From NCBI GenBank assembly GCA_041687755.1, contig JBDNJM010000195.1, forward strand, positions 7,392 to 71,391: a DNA stretch of 64,000 nucleotides, written 5' to 3'. Of the stretch, positions 43,665-52,124 are shown piece by piece. Position numbers and translations under genes: made by a program. The DNA comes from JBDNJM01 sp041687755 (GTDB taxonomy: Bacteria > Planctomycetota > UBA1135 > GCA-002686595). How positions within the stretch are numbered: the first letter of the stretch is position 1; each line of letters begins with the position of its first letter. A model generated the notes under the pieces. The model worked only from the letters and a program-made list of their open reading frames with translations. It was not told the DNA's origin and made no database searches.

Positions 43665-44699
43665 TCAGGTGGCAGCGGGCGGTTCATCGCTCTGGGCGGC
43701 CCCCTGGGCCAGCCAATCGAGGCGCCGGACGCCTCGATTGGCCATCCAGCGGAACAGCAGGCATCCGGCCGTGAAGACGCCGATGCTGAACACGACGAGT
43801 CGCGGGTTCATCGGAATGATGATGAGCGCGGCGACGAACTGGATGGCGATCGAGATGTACAAGAGCCAGGAGACAAACAGCCGCGAACGCTGCTTGATGA
43901 ACCAGGCGCCGAACGGTGCACCGACGACGACGATGGGCACGCACACCCACCAGTAATTCCACGCCTCCAGGGCCATGTCGGCGCGAACGCCTCCCTTCCA
44001 GAGGAAGCCGACGGCGGCGTTGATGCCCATCAGCACGACGGACGTGGGCGTCGCGATCTTCTCGTTGATCCGCAGGCGCAGAACCAGAAGGGCGAAGATG
44101 GTGATGTCGAGCCCGCTGCCCGTGATCGAGGTGATCGTGCCGCCGAGGATGCCTGTCGAGAACAGCAGCACGGCATGGCGCGGGAGGAAGTTCGCGATGC
44201 CGTGGTGAACTTCGCGCTCGTGGTAGCGGTTGATCAGGAACAGCCCGACCGCGAAGGACAGCCAGGTGCTCATGAACAGCATCTTGGCGTAGGGCGGCGA
44301 GATGCGTCCTGCGACGAACTCCAGCCCCAGCACGATCCCGATCGCCCCACCGAGGCTGCCCCAAACGAGCGCGTGGCGTTCTACTGGGATGCGCGTGAAC
44401 AGGATCGTGATACCGGCCGCGGTCATTCCGACCGCCTGGATCATCAGCGAGAAGTCGCGCGCGACGGCCGGCTTGATGTCGAACAGCAGCGTCATCACCG
44501 GGAAGGCGACGGCGCCGCCGCCCTCGCTGGTCGCCCCGGCGATGAACGACCCGAAGGCCATCGTGATCGACATAAACCCGTTTTCGCCGAACAGGTGCCA
44601 GCGGTCGCCGCTGAACATGCCCCACAGCCAGAGCGACCAGACCAGGAGTGCGGTGGTGCCGACGGCCAACCAAGTGGAACGGGGCGGAGGGGCGGACAT
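43665..44699 (-). CDS. TauE/SafE family transporter
   Basis: This 344-residue inner-membrane protein has about eight to nine helices. The paired family motifs are FGSFIAGATSEGGGAVAFPV near residues 49-68 and STGILGGTITSITGSGLDI near 177-195, each a Gly-rich hairpin that lines the path. The family moves small sulfur-containing or organic anions such as sulfite and thiosulfate. The SelW-like gene follows at 19 bp in the same direction, so a role in supply or export of a sulfur or selenium oxyanion is conceivable but inferred. The start at MSAPPPRSTWLAVG is standard; no better start is nearby. Confidence 0.88.
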   Translation of the reverse strand: MSAPPPRSTWLAVGTTALLVWSLWLWGMFSGDRWHLFGENGFMSITMAFGSFIAGATSEGGGAVAFPVMTLLFDIKPAVARDFSLMIQAVGMTAAGITILFTRIPVERHALVWGSLGGAIGIVLGLEFVAGRISPPYAKMLFMSTWLSFAVGLFLINRYHEREVHHGIANFLPRHAVLLFSTGILGGTITSITGSGLDITIFALLVLRLRINEKIATPTSVVLMGINAAVGFLWKGGVRADMALEAWNYWWVCVPIVVVGAPFGAWFIKQRSRLFVSWLLYISIAIQFVAALIIIPMNPRLVVFSIGVFTAGCLLFRWMANRGVRRLDWLAQGAAQSDEPPAAT

Positions 44700-45155
44700 G
44701 TCGGGTGGCGGGGGAGGGGGCCGGACCAGGGGCCGGAGAGTACCTCAGGTCCTTCGCGCCGGCGGGGGCGGAGCCCGCGATGCCGGAGAAGTCGAGGACG
44801 CCGGCGATGAAGGCGAAAACGAGGAAGGTGATGGTCCAGCTGAGCAGGGTCTCGGAGAGCTTTGGGGTCGTGACGGGTGGGGGCCTGATGACGGTGCTCG
44901 GCGGATGTGGTGGAGCCTTGCTGCACCCGTGCCTTAAGGTCCGGTTGGGGATGTAAGTAACTTATTAGAAATGACTTACGGTGGTCTTGCCGCGGGTTGC
45001 TCTAGTGCTCTGCTGGGTCCCGACTGGATGCGCGAATCCGGCGGGATCCGGGTCTGCGGCAGGGATCGGCCGGGTTCGATGGGAGCTTCTCTTGGGCGCT
45101 CGAATCTGATGCGTGGGGGGGCAGGGTCCGGGGTTGTCTGGAGGAAAGGCGGGGC
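44700..45155. other. Divergent control region between transporter and sigma-54 activator
   Basis: This is the 456-bp gap between divergent genes. It holds a possible DUF1328 remnant on the minus strand. An AT-rich patch at 44951-44975 (AAGTAACTTATTAG) is unusual in this GC-rich window and may be part of a promoter or operator. I found no good -24/-12 sigma-54 promoter. Confidence 0.4.
44731..44900 (-). pseudogene. Possible remnant of a small DUF1328-like membrane protein
   Basis: One frame reads SETLLSWTITFLVFAFIAGV, then LDFSGIAGSAPAGAKDL. The hydrophobic helix followed by a Gly/Ala FSGIAG turn resembles the first half of DUF1328/YtjA-type proteins of about 55 residues. There is no ATG in the frame and the second helix is missing. 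It lies directly upstream of the TauE/SafE start. Coding now is unlikely. Confidence 0.35.
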
Positions 45156-46643
45156 ATGGACCAGAATCCGGGCGCAATGACCGATCCCTCCTCACCGAGT
45201 CCTTCCGAGCAGGCCCCCTCCGCACCGCGTGTCGGACTGCGCATCGACGACCCACAGGTGCGCCAGCGGATCTTGGACCTGCTGGCCGCCGAGCACCTGG
45301 AAATCGAGCTGCTCGAGGACACCGCGGAGGTCGAGCAGTCCGAGGTGGACCTGGTCGTGGCCACCGAGCCGACCGTGGATCGCGGGCTTGGGGACCTGAT
45401 GCTCGGCACAGACGGGTCGAGCGAATCGTTGCCCGGCCTGCTCGTGCTCTCGGAGGACGTTGCGCCGTCCGACGTCAGCCGGCTGGTCGCCGACGGCGCG
45501 AGCGGGGTGCTCGACCAGGAGCTGTCCGACGAGCTGTTGGTCGAACACATCGGCCAGCTCGCGGAAGCCGAGTCGGCGGGCGGCTTGGACGGGCCGGAGA
45601 CCGCCGGATCCGGCGCGGAGCCGCAGCTCGCGGACTTCCGTTCGCTTGCGCCCGGGATGCGCAACTTCGTCGACCTCGTCGGTCGCGTCGCCGACTCCGC
45701 CGCGAACCTCCTGCTGCGCGGCGAGACCGGCGTCGGCAAGGAGCGGCTGGCGCGCGCCGTGCACCGTGAGAGCGGTCGGCGGGACGCAGCGTTCGTGGAC
45801 GTGAACTGCGGGGCCCTGCCGGACAATCTGCTGGAGAGCGAGCTGTTCGGTCACCGCAAGGGCGCGTTCACGGGCGCTGACCAGGACCGCAAGGGGCGCT
45901 TCGAGCTGGCCGACGGCGGCACGATCTTCCTGGACGAGATCGGTGAGATGCCGTTGGCTCTGCAGGTCAAGCTGCTCACCGTTCTGCAGCGGCGCGAGAT
46001 CCAGCGACTGGGAGACGAGCGGACCCTGGCGGTGGACGTGCGCGTGATCGCGGCCACGAACCTGGACCTGGACGAAGCCGTCGAGCGCGGCGAGTTTCGG
46101 GAGGACCTGCTGTACCGACTGCGGGTGGTAGAGCTCTTGATCCCGCCCCTGCGCGAGCGGATCGAAGATTTGCCCCAGCTCGCGGGCAACGTGCTGCATC
46201 ACTTTCGCTCCATCAACCCCGCGATGATCGTCGAGTCGATCAGCCCGGCTGCGCTCGCGGCCATGTCTGGACACGACTGGCCGGGCAACGTGCGGGAGTT
46301 GATCAACGTGATCGAACGCGCCGCCCTAATCGGGCGGTCGCGTTCCATTCAGCTCGAGGATCTACCGGCCGAGCTGCGCCCCGGTGCTGCCACCTCCATG
46401 CCGAGTGCCTCGCAGGGCGGTGAGCCTGGCGGACTGATACTCGATCTTCAGCGGCTCGAGGACCTGTCGCTCGCGGAGGCGAAGGCGCTGGTGGTGGCCG
46501 AATTCGAAGAGGCCTACCTGCGTGCGGTGCTGGCCGCGACCCACGGCAAGGTGGGCGAGACGGCCGAACGGGCCGGCATCAATCCGCGCACGCTATACGA
46601 CAAGATGAAGCGCTACGGCTTGGACAAGTCCGAGTTCTCCTGA
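45156..46643 (+). CDS. Sigma-54 dependent transcriptional activator (NtrC family) with degenerate receiver
   Basis: This 495-residue cytoplasmic activator has three parts. Residues 25-135 look like a receiver domain, but the phospho-acceptor strand reads VDLVVATEP, with no Asp at the expected place. The AAA+ core at 160-395 has Walker A GETGVGKE (189-196), the sigma-54 contact loop GAFTGA (236-241), Walker B TIFLDEIG and the arginine-finger region FREDLLYRLRV. A Fis-type helix-turn-helix ends it (GETAERAGINPRTLYDKM). Control by phosphorylation is therefore unlikely. It is divergent from the TauE/SafE-SelW pair, a natural candidate target, though this is inferred only from position. Confidence 0.9.
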   Translation: MDQNPGAMTDPSSPSPSEQAPSAPRVGLRIDDPQVRQRILDLLAAEHLEIELLEDTAEVEQSEVDLVVATEPTVDRGLGDLMLGTDGSSESLPGLLVLSEDVAPSDVSRLVADGASGVLDQELSDELLVEHIGQLAEAESAGGLDGPETAGSGAEPQLADFRSLAPGMRNFVDLVGRVADSAANLLLRGETGVGKERLARAVHRESGRRDAAFVDVNCGALPDNLLESELFGHRKGAFTGADQDRKGRFELADGGTIFLDEIGEMPLALQVKLLTVLQRREIQRLGDERTLAVDVRVIAATNLDLDEAVERGEFREDLLYRLRVVELLIPPLRERIEDLPQLAGNVLHHFRSINPAMIVESISPAALAAMSGHDWPGNVRELINVIERAALIGRSRSIQLEDLPAELRPGAATSMPSASQGGEPGGLILDLQRLEDLSLAEAKALVVAEFEEAYLRAVLAATHGKVGETAERAGINPRTLYDKMKRYGLDKSEFS

Positions 46644-46659
46644 GCTCAACCGTTTTTGC

Positions 46660-46860
46660 TCAGCCGTCGGTGGCGTCGTCGCTGGCACGCTCTGCGTCGT
46701 TGAGCAGTTCGTCGGCGGCATCGCCCGCTTCGTCGACGGCGTCTTCGACCTGCTCGCCAGCGTCCTCTAGATTGTCAGCGGCGTCGTCGCAGCTGCCGAG
46801 CAGGGTGAGCGGGGCGAGCAGGGCGAGGGAAGTGAGAAGCGTTTGGGTCGGAGTCTGCAT
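46660..46860 (-). CDS. Small acidic lipoprotein
   Basis: This 66-residue protein has a lipobox LLGSC near residue 24. The mature part is a highly acidic amphipathic helix (DDAADNLEDAGEQVEDAVDE and onward) with no other Cys. Sequences of this kind are hard to place; it recalls entericidin-like or YtxH/CsbD-like stress peptides in size and composition only. It ends 17 bp from the stop of the convergent sigma-54 activator gene. Confidence 0.65.
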   Translation of the reverse strand: MQTPTQTLLTSLALLAPLTLLGSCDDAADNLEDAGEQVEDAVDEAGDAADELLNDAERASDDATDG

Positions 46861-46986
46861 AGGTCGGAATCAGTAAGTGTTTCGGGGGAAGGGTGTGAGC
46901 GCCTCCGGTCGCTGGGGCGATCGGAGCGTGGAGGGGGCTGGTGAGAGAGTCGCTCGGCGATGGATGCCGCGTGCGGCGACGAAGCT

Positions 46987-47442
46987 TCAGTTGCGCGAGG
47001 CGCGGTCGACTTCGGCGCGGAGGTGACGCAGCATCTGCAGGGTGTGGAGCTGGGCGGGCATGAGGTCGGAGGCGACGATGCGGCGCGCGGGCGGGTCCAG
47101 TTCCGTCCATTCGCTGGCGTAGGCCTCGAGGTTGTGCTCTTCGCCCTGCTCGAGTGCGGCGAGCGCGGCGCTCGCGCCGAGTCGGGCGGCTGTTCCCTCG
47201 ACGGCCTCGACGAAGGCGCCCCAGAGGCCGGAAGACTCGGCGGCCCGACCGCCGCGGACCTCGACGAGGTCTGCGAGGCGGTCAGCGCGTTCCACATGTC
47301 GCGAGCGAAGGCGGGCTAGCGCCGTTAGCGCGGTAGGGGCCTCAAGACGATCGATGGCCTGCTCGTAGGTCTCGATGGCCGAGAGCTCCCCGCGCAGGAG
47401 GACGTTCAGGTGGTCGATGGTCGTGTCGATCGTGGCTTGCAT
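46987..47442 (-). CDS. DUF2383 ferritin-like four-helix protein
   Basis: This 151-residue protein starts MQATIDTTIDHLNVLLRGEL, where LNxLLRGExSAxxTY is the mark of DUF2383/PA2169 family proteins. Four helices follow, with acid and His residues at positions that could hold metal (ELSAIETYEQA, RSRHVERADRL, LEQGEEHNLEAY). The family belongs to the ferritin-like fold, and members are often induced by stress. Its function is not established. It shares strand with the small lipoprotein 127 bp downstream and may share regulation with it. Confidence 0.8.
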   Translation of the reverse strand: MQATIDTTIDHLNVLLRGELSAIETYEQAIDRLEAPTALTALARLRSRHVERADRLADLVEVRGGRAAESSGLWGAFVEAVEGTAARLGASAALAALEQGEEHNLEAYASEWTELDPPARRIVASDLMPAQLHTLQMLRHLRAEVDRASRN

Positions 47443-48086
47443 GAGGGTCTCTCCGGGGTCGGGGCGTTTGAGGCTCGTTTAGGGCCTCCTCACGACCTCC
47501 CTTCCACCAAGAGCCGTGCCCGGGGTGCTTGCTGGGGGCGGCGTTCGCCCTAGGCCTTGTGGTGTAGGTCTCTTAGGGCGCAATTGCGGTTCCGACTTCC
47601 GCCGCTTGGCGGCGGTTCTTGTAGGCGATCGGGTCCTGAGCCCCGACGCCTCCGGAAGGCCAGGGTCCGATCGGGCACGGGCCGCGGCTCCGAGTCCGCG
47701 AAGGGCGCGGGCGGGGAGTGCCCAGGATCCGTGTCGCGCCGGACGATGGATCGAGGGGTGGCGCCAGCGGGCTGGCGCCCGCTGCGCGCTCGATCCGCTC
47801 CGGAATCCTCGACCTTCTCCGAACCGGACGACCCATGGGCACGATAGGCACAGGGCGCTTCAGCGAACCGCTGCGGGTGCTGGCGGTCTGAGCGGTGACG
47901 GTGCCGCTGCTGGGCCTGGTGCTGGGTTCCGAGCCGCCGGCCGCGTGCCAGTGGGGCACCGTGGGGCCCTGATGGGAGGGCCCTGAGTAGAGGGACCGGA
48001 GTGGACGGCCCAGGTTGGACGGCCCGGGCTGGCCCACGGAGCAGGACCGGTTCCATGGCGCAGGAGCTCGGGCCTAGGATGGGGCG
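47443..48086. other. Intergenic region with a possible broken micro-gene
   Basis: No intact gene. On the plus strand 47835-47972 reads MGTIGTGRFSEPLRVLAV, then TGA at 47889-47891, then AVTVPLLGLVLGSEPPAACQ to a stop. It looks like a signal peptide split by a stop, and its coding status is doubtful. The short GC repeats are otherwise unremarkable. Confidence 0.35.
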
Positions 48087-48629
48087 ATGTTCAAGTCGCT
48101 TTCCATGATGGCCGTAGCCCTGGCCGCGCTCGGAGTTCTGATGCAAGACGAGGATTTCACGCCGCCGGGGCCCGCTCCCGAGGACGTGGCGAGCCCGGAC
48201 GCGCTGTTGGCGGCGGTGTACGACGTGATCTCGGGTGGGTTGGGCGAGGCGCGCGACTGGGATCGGTTCCGGTCGTTGTTTACGCCCGACGGGAGGATGG
48301 CGGCCGTCGTGTCGAAGGCGGGCGACGACCCCGCCTCGCTGTTGACGATGACGCCCGAGGATTACATCGAGCGCGCGGGCCCGTCTCTGCTCGACGGCGG
48401 CTTCTACGAGGTCGAGGTTGCGCGGACAACGGAGCGCTTCGGCAACGTGCTGCACGCGTTCAGCACCTACGAGGGGCGTCGAACGCTGGAGGACGAAGAG
48501 CCGTTCCTGAGCGGCGTCAACTCGTTCCAGCTGGTCAGCGACGGGACCACGTGGCGCGTCCATTCGATCTTGTGGGAGGCGGAGCACGCTGAACTGCAGA
48601 TCCCCGAGCGCTACCGGGAGTCGCGCTGA
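48087..48629 (+). CDS. Exported NTF2/SnoaL-like protein
   Basis: This 180-residue protein has a short signal-like N-terminus (MFKSLSMMAVALAALGVLM). The mature part matches small NTF2-like folds: DALLAAVYDVISGGLGEARD, RFRSLFTPDGRMAAV, YEVEVARTTERFGNVLHAFS, then FQLVSDGTTWRVHSILWEAE. Such domains bind small molecules or act as protein partners; no catalytic site can be claimed. Its stop overlaps the start of the serine protease gene (TGATG), so the two are translated together and may act together outside the cytoplasm. Confidence 0.75.
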   Translation: MFKSLSMMAVALAALGVLMQDEDFTPPGPAPEDVASPDALLAAVYDVISGGLGEARDWDRFRSLFTPDGRMAAVVSKAGDDPASLLTMTPEDYIERAGPSLLDGGFYEVEVARTTERFGNVLHAFSTYEGRRTLEDEEPFLSGVNSFQLVSDGTTWRVHSILWEAEHAELQIPERYRESR

Positions 48630-50176
48630 TGGTGCCTCGTTTTCGGCTGGGCGGCCACGCGGGTTCCGGTGCCTTGGCGCTCGCTCTGGCGCTCGGGCCG
48701 CTCCATGGCGCTGCGACCGCGCAGGTGAGGACCGCACCGCTCGATCCCGGAGTGGTTCACGACCTGATGCTCGACGCAGAGGAGTTCACAACGCTTCTGT
48801 TCCCCGTCGAGCTGCCCGGGGACTGCGTGTCCTGGCGGCTCGAGATGTCCTGCACGCGGGCGGACCTGGACCTGTACGTCGGTCGCGGCCCGCTCCCGGA
48901 GGTCGAGGACGTGTTCGATGAAGCGGTCTACTCAGGACTCACCGAGGACGTGCTTGAGATCCTCTCCGTCGACCGGCTGACCCTGCCGCCGATGACGGGC
49001 GGCGAGTGGTGGGTGGCGGTCAACTGCCCGTATCCGGACGAGTCTACCGTGCTCGACGACGCGGGGCGCCCGGTCGCCGAGGCCTACCGGATGCCGTTCC
49101 AGCTGAGCCACGAGTACCACGCGGCGCGGACCGACGGTGTGTTGACCCCCGGCCAGCGGATCGCGCAGACCGTCGGCCGCAGCAGCGGCTTCTTTCGCAC
49201 CTTCGAGGTCGAAGTGCCCAAGGACGCGAGCGCGCTGCGGATCGATCTGCTCGGCGCCTCCCACGACCTGGACGTATTCGCCCGGCGCCGGCGCCCGATG
49301 CGCAGCCGCTCCAGCGCCATGCACTCGGTTGAGCACTCCTGGGGTCAAGAGACCCTCGTGATCGACGAGGGTTCTGTTCCCGCGCTGCGTTCTGGCGCTT
49401 GGTTCATCGACGTGTTCGACCCCTGGATGGCGGACTTCGACACGGAGTTCGAGATCCTGATGACCTACGGCACGGAGCCTCCGGCGCAGGTGCTCGAGTA
49501 CCCTGAACTCTTGGCGCCCCAGGCGAAGGGTCCGCTCAGCGCTGCGTCGATCGGCGTTGTCGAAGTGCTCGCGCCGAACGGCGATGGGGGCAGCGGAACG
49601 GTCCTGAACGCGGAGGGCTTGATCCTGACGAACGCTCACGTGGTCATGGCCACGACCGGTGGGCCGTTGGACGAGGTCGTGATCGCGCTCTCGGTGGACC
49701 CGCGCCGCCCGCCCATCGAGCTGTTTCGGGCGGAGGTCGTCGAGTTCGACATGGCCCGCGACCTGGCGCTGCTGCAGGCCCGCACGGGATTCTACCGGCA
49801 GCCGATTCCCGACACCTGGAGCTTCCCGTTCGTTGAGTTCGGCAGCCCCTCGGCCATGCAGATCGGCGAGCCCCTGTGGATCGTCGGTTATCCGATCCTG
49901 GGTGGGTCGCGCAACCGGGTCGGAATGAACGTCTCGCGCGGCGTGCTGTCCGGCTTCGAGCCGATTGCCGCGGGGCTGACGTTCAAGACCGACGGCTCGA
50001 TCCGTTCGGGCAACTCCGGCGGTGCGGCGCTCGACGCGGAAGGGCGCTTGATCGGGGTGCCGACAAGCGTGTTGGGCGACGACTATGGCACCGTCGGCAT
50101 CGTGCATCCCGTCGACTTGATCCCGCTGGGTTGGCGTCAGCGCCACGGAATTCGCGTGCCGCGCGGCGCGAAGTAG
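48629..50176 (+). CDS. Exported trypsin-like serine protease (S1/HtrA-type fold)
   Basis: This 515-residue protein has a signal peptide (GALALALALGPLHGAATA) and two beta-sandwich pre-peptidase-like domains, at about residues 30-165 (RADLDLYVGRGPLP) and 165-275 (FEVEVPKDASALRIDLLGAS). The protease domain follows at about 295-510. The triad is His in LTNAHVVMA, Asp in EFDMARDLALLQ and Ser in IRSGNSGGAALD. No PDZ domain follows, unlike DegP. The two N-terminal domains have the pattern of bacterial pre-peptidase C-terminal domains but sit before the catalytic core. The gene is coupled to the NTF2-like gene upstream. Confidence 0.87.
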   Translation: MVPRFRLGGHAGSGALALALALGPLHGAATAQVRTAPLDPGVVHDLMLDAEEFTTLLFPVELPGDCVSWRLEMSCTRADLDLYVGRGPLPEVEDVFDEAVYSGLTEDVLEILSVDRLTLPPMTGGEWWVAVNCPYPDESTVLDDAGRPVAEAYRMPFQLSHEYHAARTDGVLTPGQRIAQTVGRSSGFFRTFEVEVPKDASALRIDLLGASHDLDVFARRRRPMRSRSSAMHSVEHSWGQETLVIDEGSVPALRSGAWFIDVFDPWMADFDTEFEILMTYGTEPPAQVLEYPELLAPQAKGPLSAASIGVVEVLAPNGDGGSGTVLNAEGLILTNAHVVMATTGGPLDEVVIALSVDPRRPPIELFRAEVVEFDMARDLALLQARTGFYRQPIPDTWSFPFVEFGSPSAMQIGEPLWIVGYPILGGSRNRVGMNVSRGVLSGFEPIAAGLTFKTDGSIRSGNSGGAALDAEGRLIGVPTSVLGDDYGTVGIVHPVDLIPLGWRQRHGIRVPRGAK

Positions 50177-50186
50177 GCGCGCGTGC

Positions 50187-52124
50187 TCAGGCCGCGTAGC
50201 GCTCGGCCTCGTGCTCCAGCGTCGCGCGCTCCAACGCCTCCACGCGCTGGGGGCCCAGCTCTCCGCCGCGCGCCCGCTCAAGCAACTCGCGGGGCGTCTC
50301 GCCGCCGACCGGGCGCAGCCGGCACTTGCGCAGCGCGCGTTGGTACTGGCGCAGGGCCTGGGGCTGACGTCGCTGCCGGAGGCGCAGGCCCGCGATGAGC
50401 GCGGCGATCCCCAGCAGCCCGAACGCGGCCCCAGAGCGACGCAGGAGGGCCCGAACGGCTCGCCCCGGCAGACGCAGGACGCCTGCGAGAAACGCGGCGC
50501 GCCGCTCCGCATCGAAGCCGGTCAGCTGCTCCCATCCGCGCTGGAGGCCGAGCTTCGCCTGCGCGAGGCGGCCCAGACCTGCCGTGGCGGTGGACAGGGC
50601 GGGAGTCGGGTCGACTTCGACCCAGCCGCGATCCGGATCGAGGACCTCGACCCAGACGTGGGCGTCGTTGCTGCTCAGGGTGAGGGTGCGGGTCGAATCG
50701 TCCCAGTTGCCGCCGCGGTAGCCGGTCACGAGTCGCGCGGGCACGCCCTGGCTGCGCAGCATGAGCCCGAGCCCGGAGGCGAAGAACTCGCAGTGCCCGG
50801 GCTGGTGCGCGGACAGGAACTGGGTCAGCGTGCGTGCGGCCCCGTCGGCCCCCGGAAGGGCGTAGTCGTAGGTGTTGGCGAGGTGCTTGACGAACAGGTC
50901 GACCAGCTCGTCTTGGCCGTGATCGCGGGGCAGGCGACGCACCAGGTTGTCCGCCAGACGGGCGGCGGGTTCCAGGGCGGCTTCGTCCGGCACCTGCAGG
51001 TACGGGGCGAGGTCCGGCTCCGAGGCGCCCGGAGGCGCAGCGACGGGGGGCCCGCCCAGCCCGAGGGTGTAGGTCAGACGGCCGAGCTTCGAGTACTTGA
51101 GGCTGCCGTCGTAGGAGCCGCGCAGGACGCCGGCGCGGTGTTGGGCGTTCAGCTCGACACGAGTTGCGTCGGGCGTGGTGAACAGCCGCTCGGTGCGGCC
51201 GTCCAGCCGTTCCAGTTCGAGCAGGATCGGAGTGGAGACGGCCGCCTCCGTACCGCGCACAGCGACTCGGCCCTCGATGTTCCAGGCGGTTTTCGGCGAG
51301 GCGCTTCCACTCAGGGCGCCCGGCTGCAGCGGGTACCAGTCGCTGCCGCGGACTTCGGCTAGGGTCGCGCCGCGCAGCAGGCCCGGGACGTCCGCAGCTC
51401 GGCCGCGGCGCAGGGTGGCGCGCAGGGCCGGAAGGGCTCCTGTCGCAACGTCGCCGAGTCCGTGCAGCTCGAGCTGTTCCGCGAACCCGACCTCGGCGCG
51501 GTTGGAGTTGTCGAGCGTGTCGAATTTTCCGGCGAAGAAGGCCTCGCGCTCGAAGTCCCGGGGCCAGAACAGGAACACGAGCAGGCTCAGCAGCAGCAAC
51601 ACCGCGGAGCGGCGGCAGCCGTCGTGGATCAGGCGCCGGGTGACGTCGGCTTCGAGGTCGTAGCCGCGGCGGTTGGCGGTCAGCAGCTGCAGCCCGACGA
51701 CGTAGAGCGGAGCGAAGATCAGGAACGCCGCGGCGAACGCGAGGTCGCGGGTCAGGTAGCCCGTGACGATCGCGATCAGGAAGGTGTTGAAGAACAGCAG
51801 GTCCGGCTGCTGGTCGCTGCGCAGGTTGTTGAGCAGGTGCACCTGGCACAGGACCGCGAGGGTCAGGCCGTCCTGAAGGACCGAGGCCAGCTCCGCGTTG
51901 AGGGCGTGCTGGGCGAGGAGCCCCATGAAGGCGATGGCGCCCAGGTTCCACGCCTGGCGGTACAGAAAGCGATCGCGGAAGCGGACGAGCCAAGGGGCTG
52001 CGGCGGTCAGCGCGAGCAGGCCGAGCAGCCATAGCGGGTCGGCGGCGCCCGTCAGGTAGACGAACACCAGGTTCAGGGCGACGAGGCCCAGGCAGCAGCG
52101 CTGGAGAGCCTGCTCGCTACGCAC
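50187..52124 (-). CDS. Membrane transglutaminase-like protein (TgpA/DUF3488 type)
   Basis: This 645-residue protein has five to six N-terminal helices (residues 10-190), a periplasmic region and a transglutaminase-like catalytic core. The triad is Cys in GHCEFFASGLGLMLRSQGVP, His in NDAHVWVEVL and Asp in WVEVDPTPALS. One more membrane helix near residue 565 precedes a cytoplasmic tail. It is the last gene of a three-gene operon; its start overlaps the DUF58 gene by 8 bases. MoxR/DUF58/transglutaminase sets are widespread and are linked to envelope protein assembly; the substrate is unknown. Confidence 0.9.
   Translation of the reverse strand: MRSEQALQRCCLGLVALNLVFVYLTGAADPLWLLGLLALTAAAPWLVRFRDRFLYRQAWNLGAIAFMGLLAQHALNAELASVLQDGLTLAVLCQVHLLNNLRSDQQPDLLFFNTFLIAIVTGYLTRDLAFAAAFLIFAPLYVVGLQLLTANRRGYDLEADVTRRLIHDGCRRSAVLLLLSLLVFLFWPRDFEREAFFAGKFDTLDNSNRAEVGFAEQLELHGLGDVATGALPALRATLRRGRAADVPGLLRGATLAEVRGSDWYPLQPGALSGSASPKTAWNIEGRVAVRGTEAAVSTPILLELERLDGRTERLFTTPDATRVELNAQHRAGVLRGSYDGSLKYSKLGRLTYTLGLGGPPVAAPPGASEPDLAPYLQVPDEAALEPAARLADNLVRRLPRDHGQDELVDLFVKHLANTYDYALPGADGAARTLTQFLSAHQPGHCEFFASGLGLMLRSQGVPARLVTGYRGGNWDDSTRTLTLSSNDAHVWVEVLDPDRGWVEVDPTPALSTATAGLGRLAQAKLGLQRGWEQLTGFDAERRAAFLAGVLRLPGRAVRALLRRSGAAFGLLGIAALIAGLRLRQRRQPQALRQYQRALRKCRLRPVGGETPRELLERARGGELGPQRVEALERATLEHEAERYAA

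Noticed and set aside
44700..45155. A sigma-54 (-24/-12) promoter between the transporter and the activator
   Set aside because: Candidate GG and GC doublets in the AT-rich patch near 44980-45000 have the wrong spacing.
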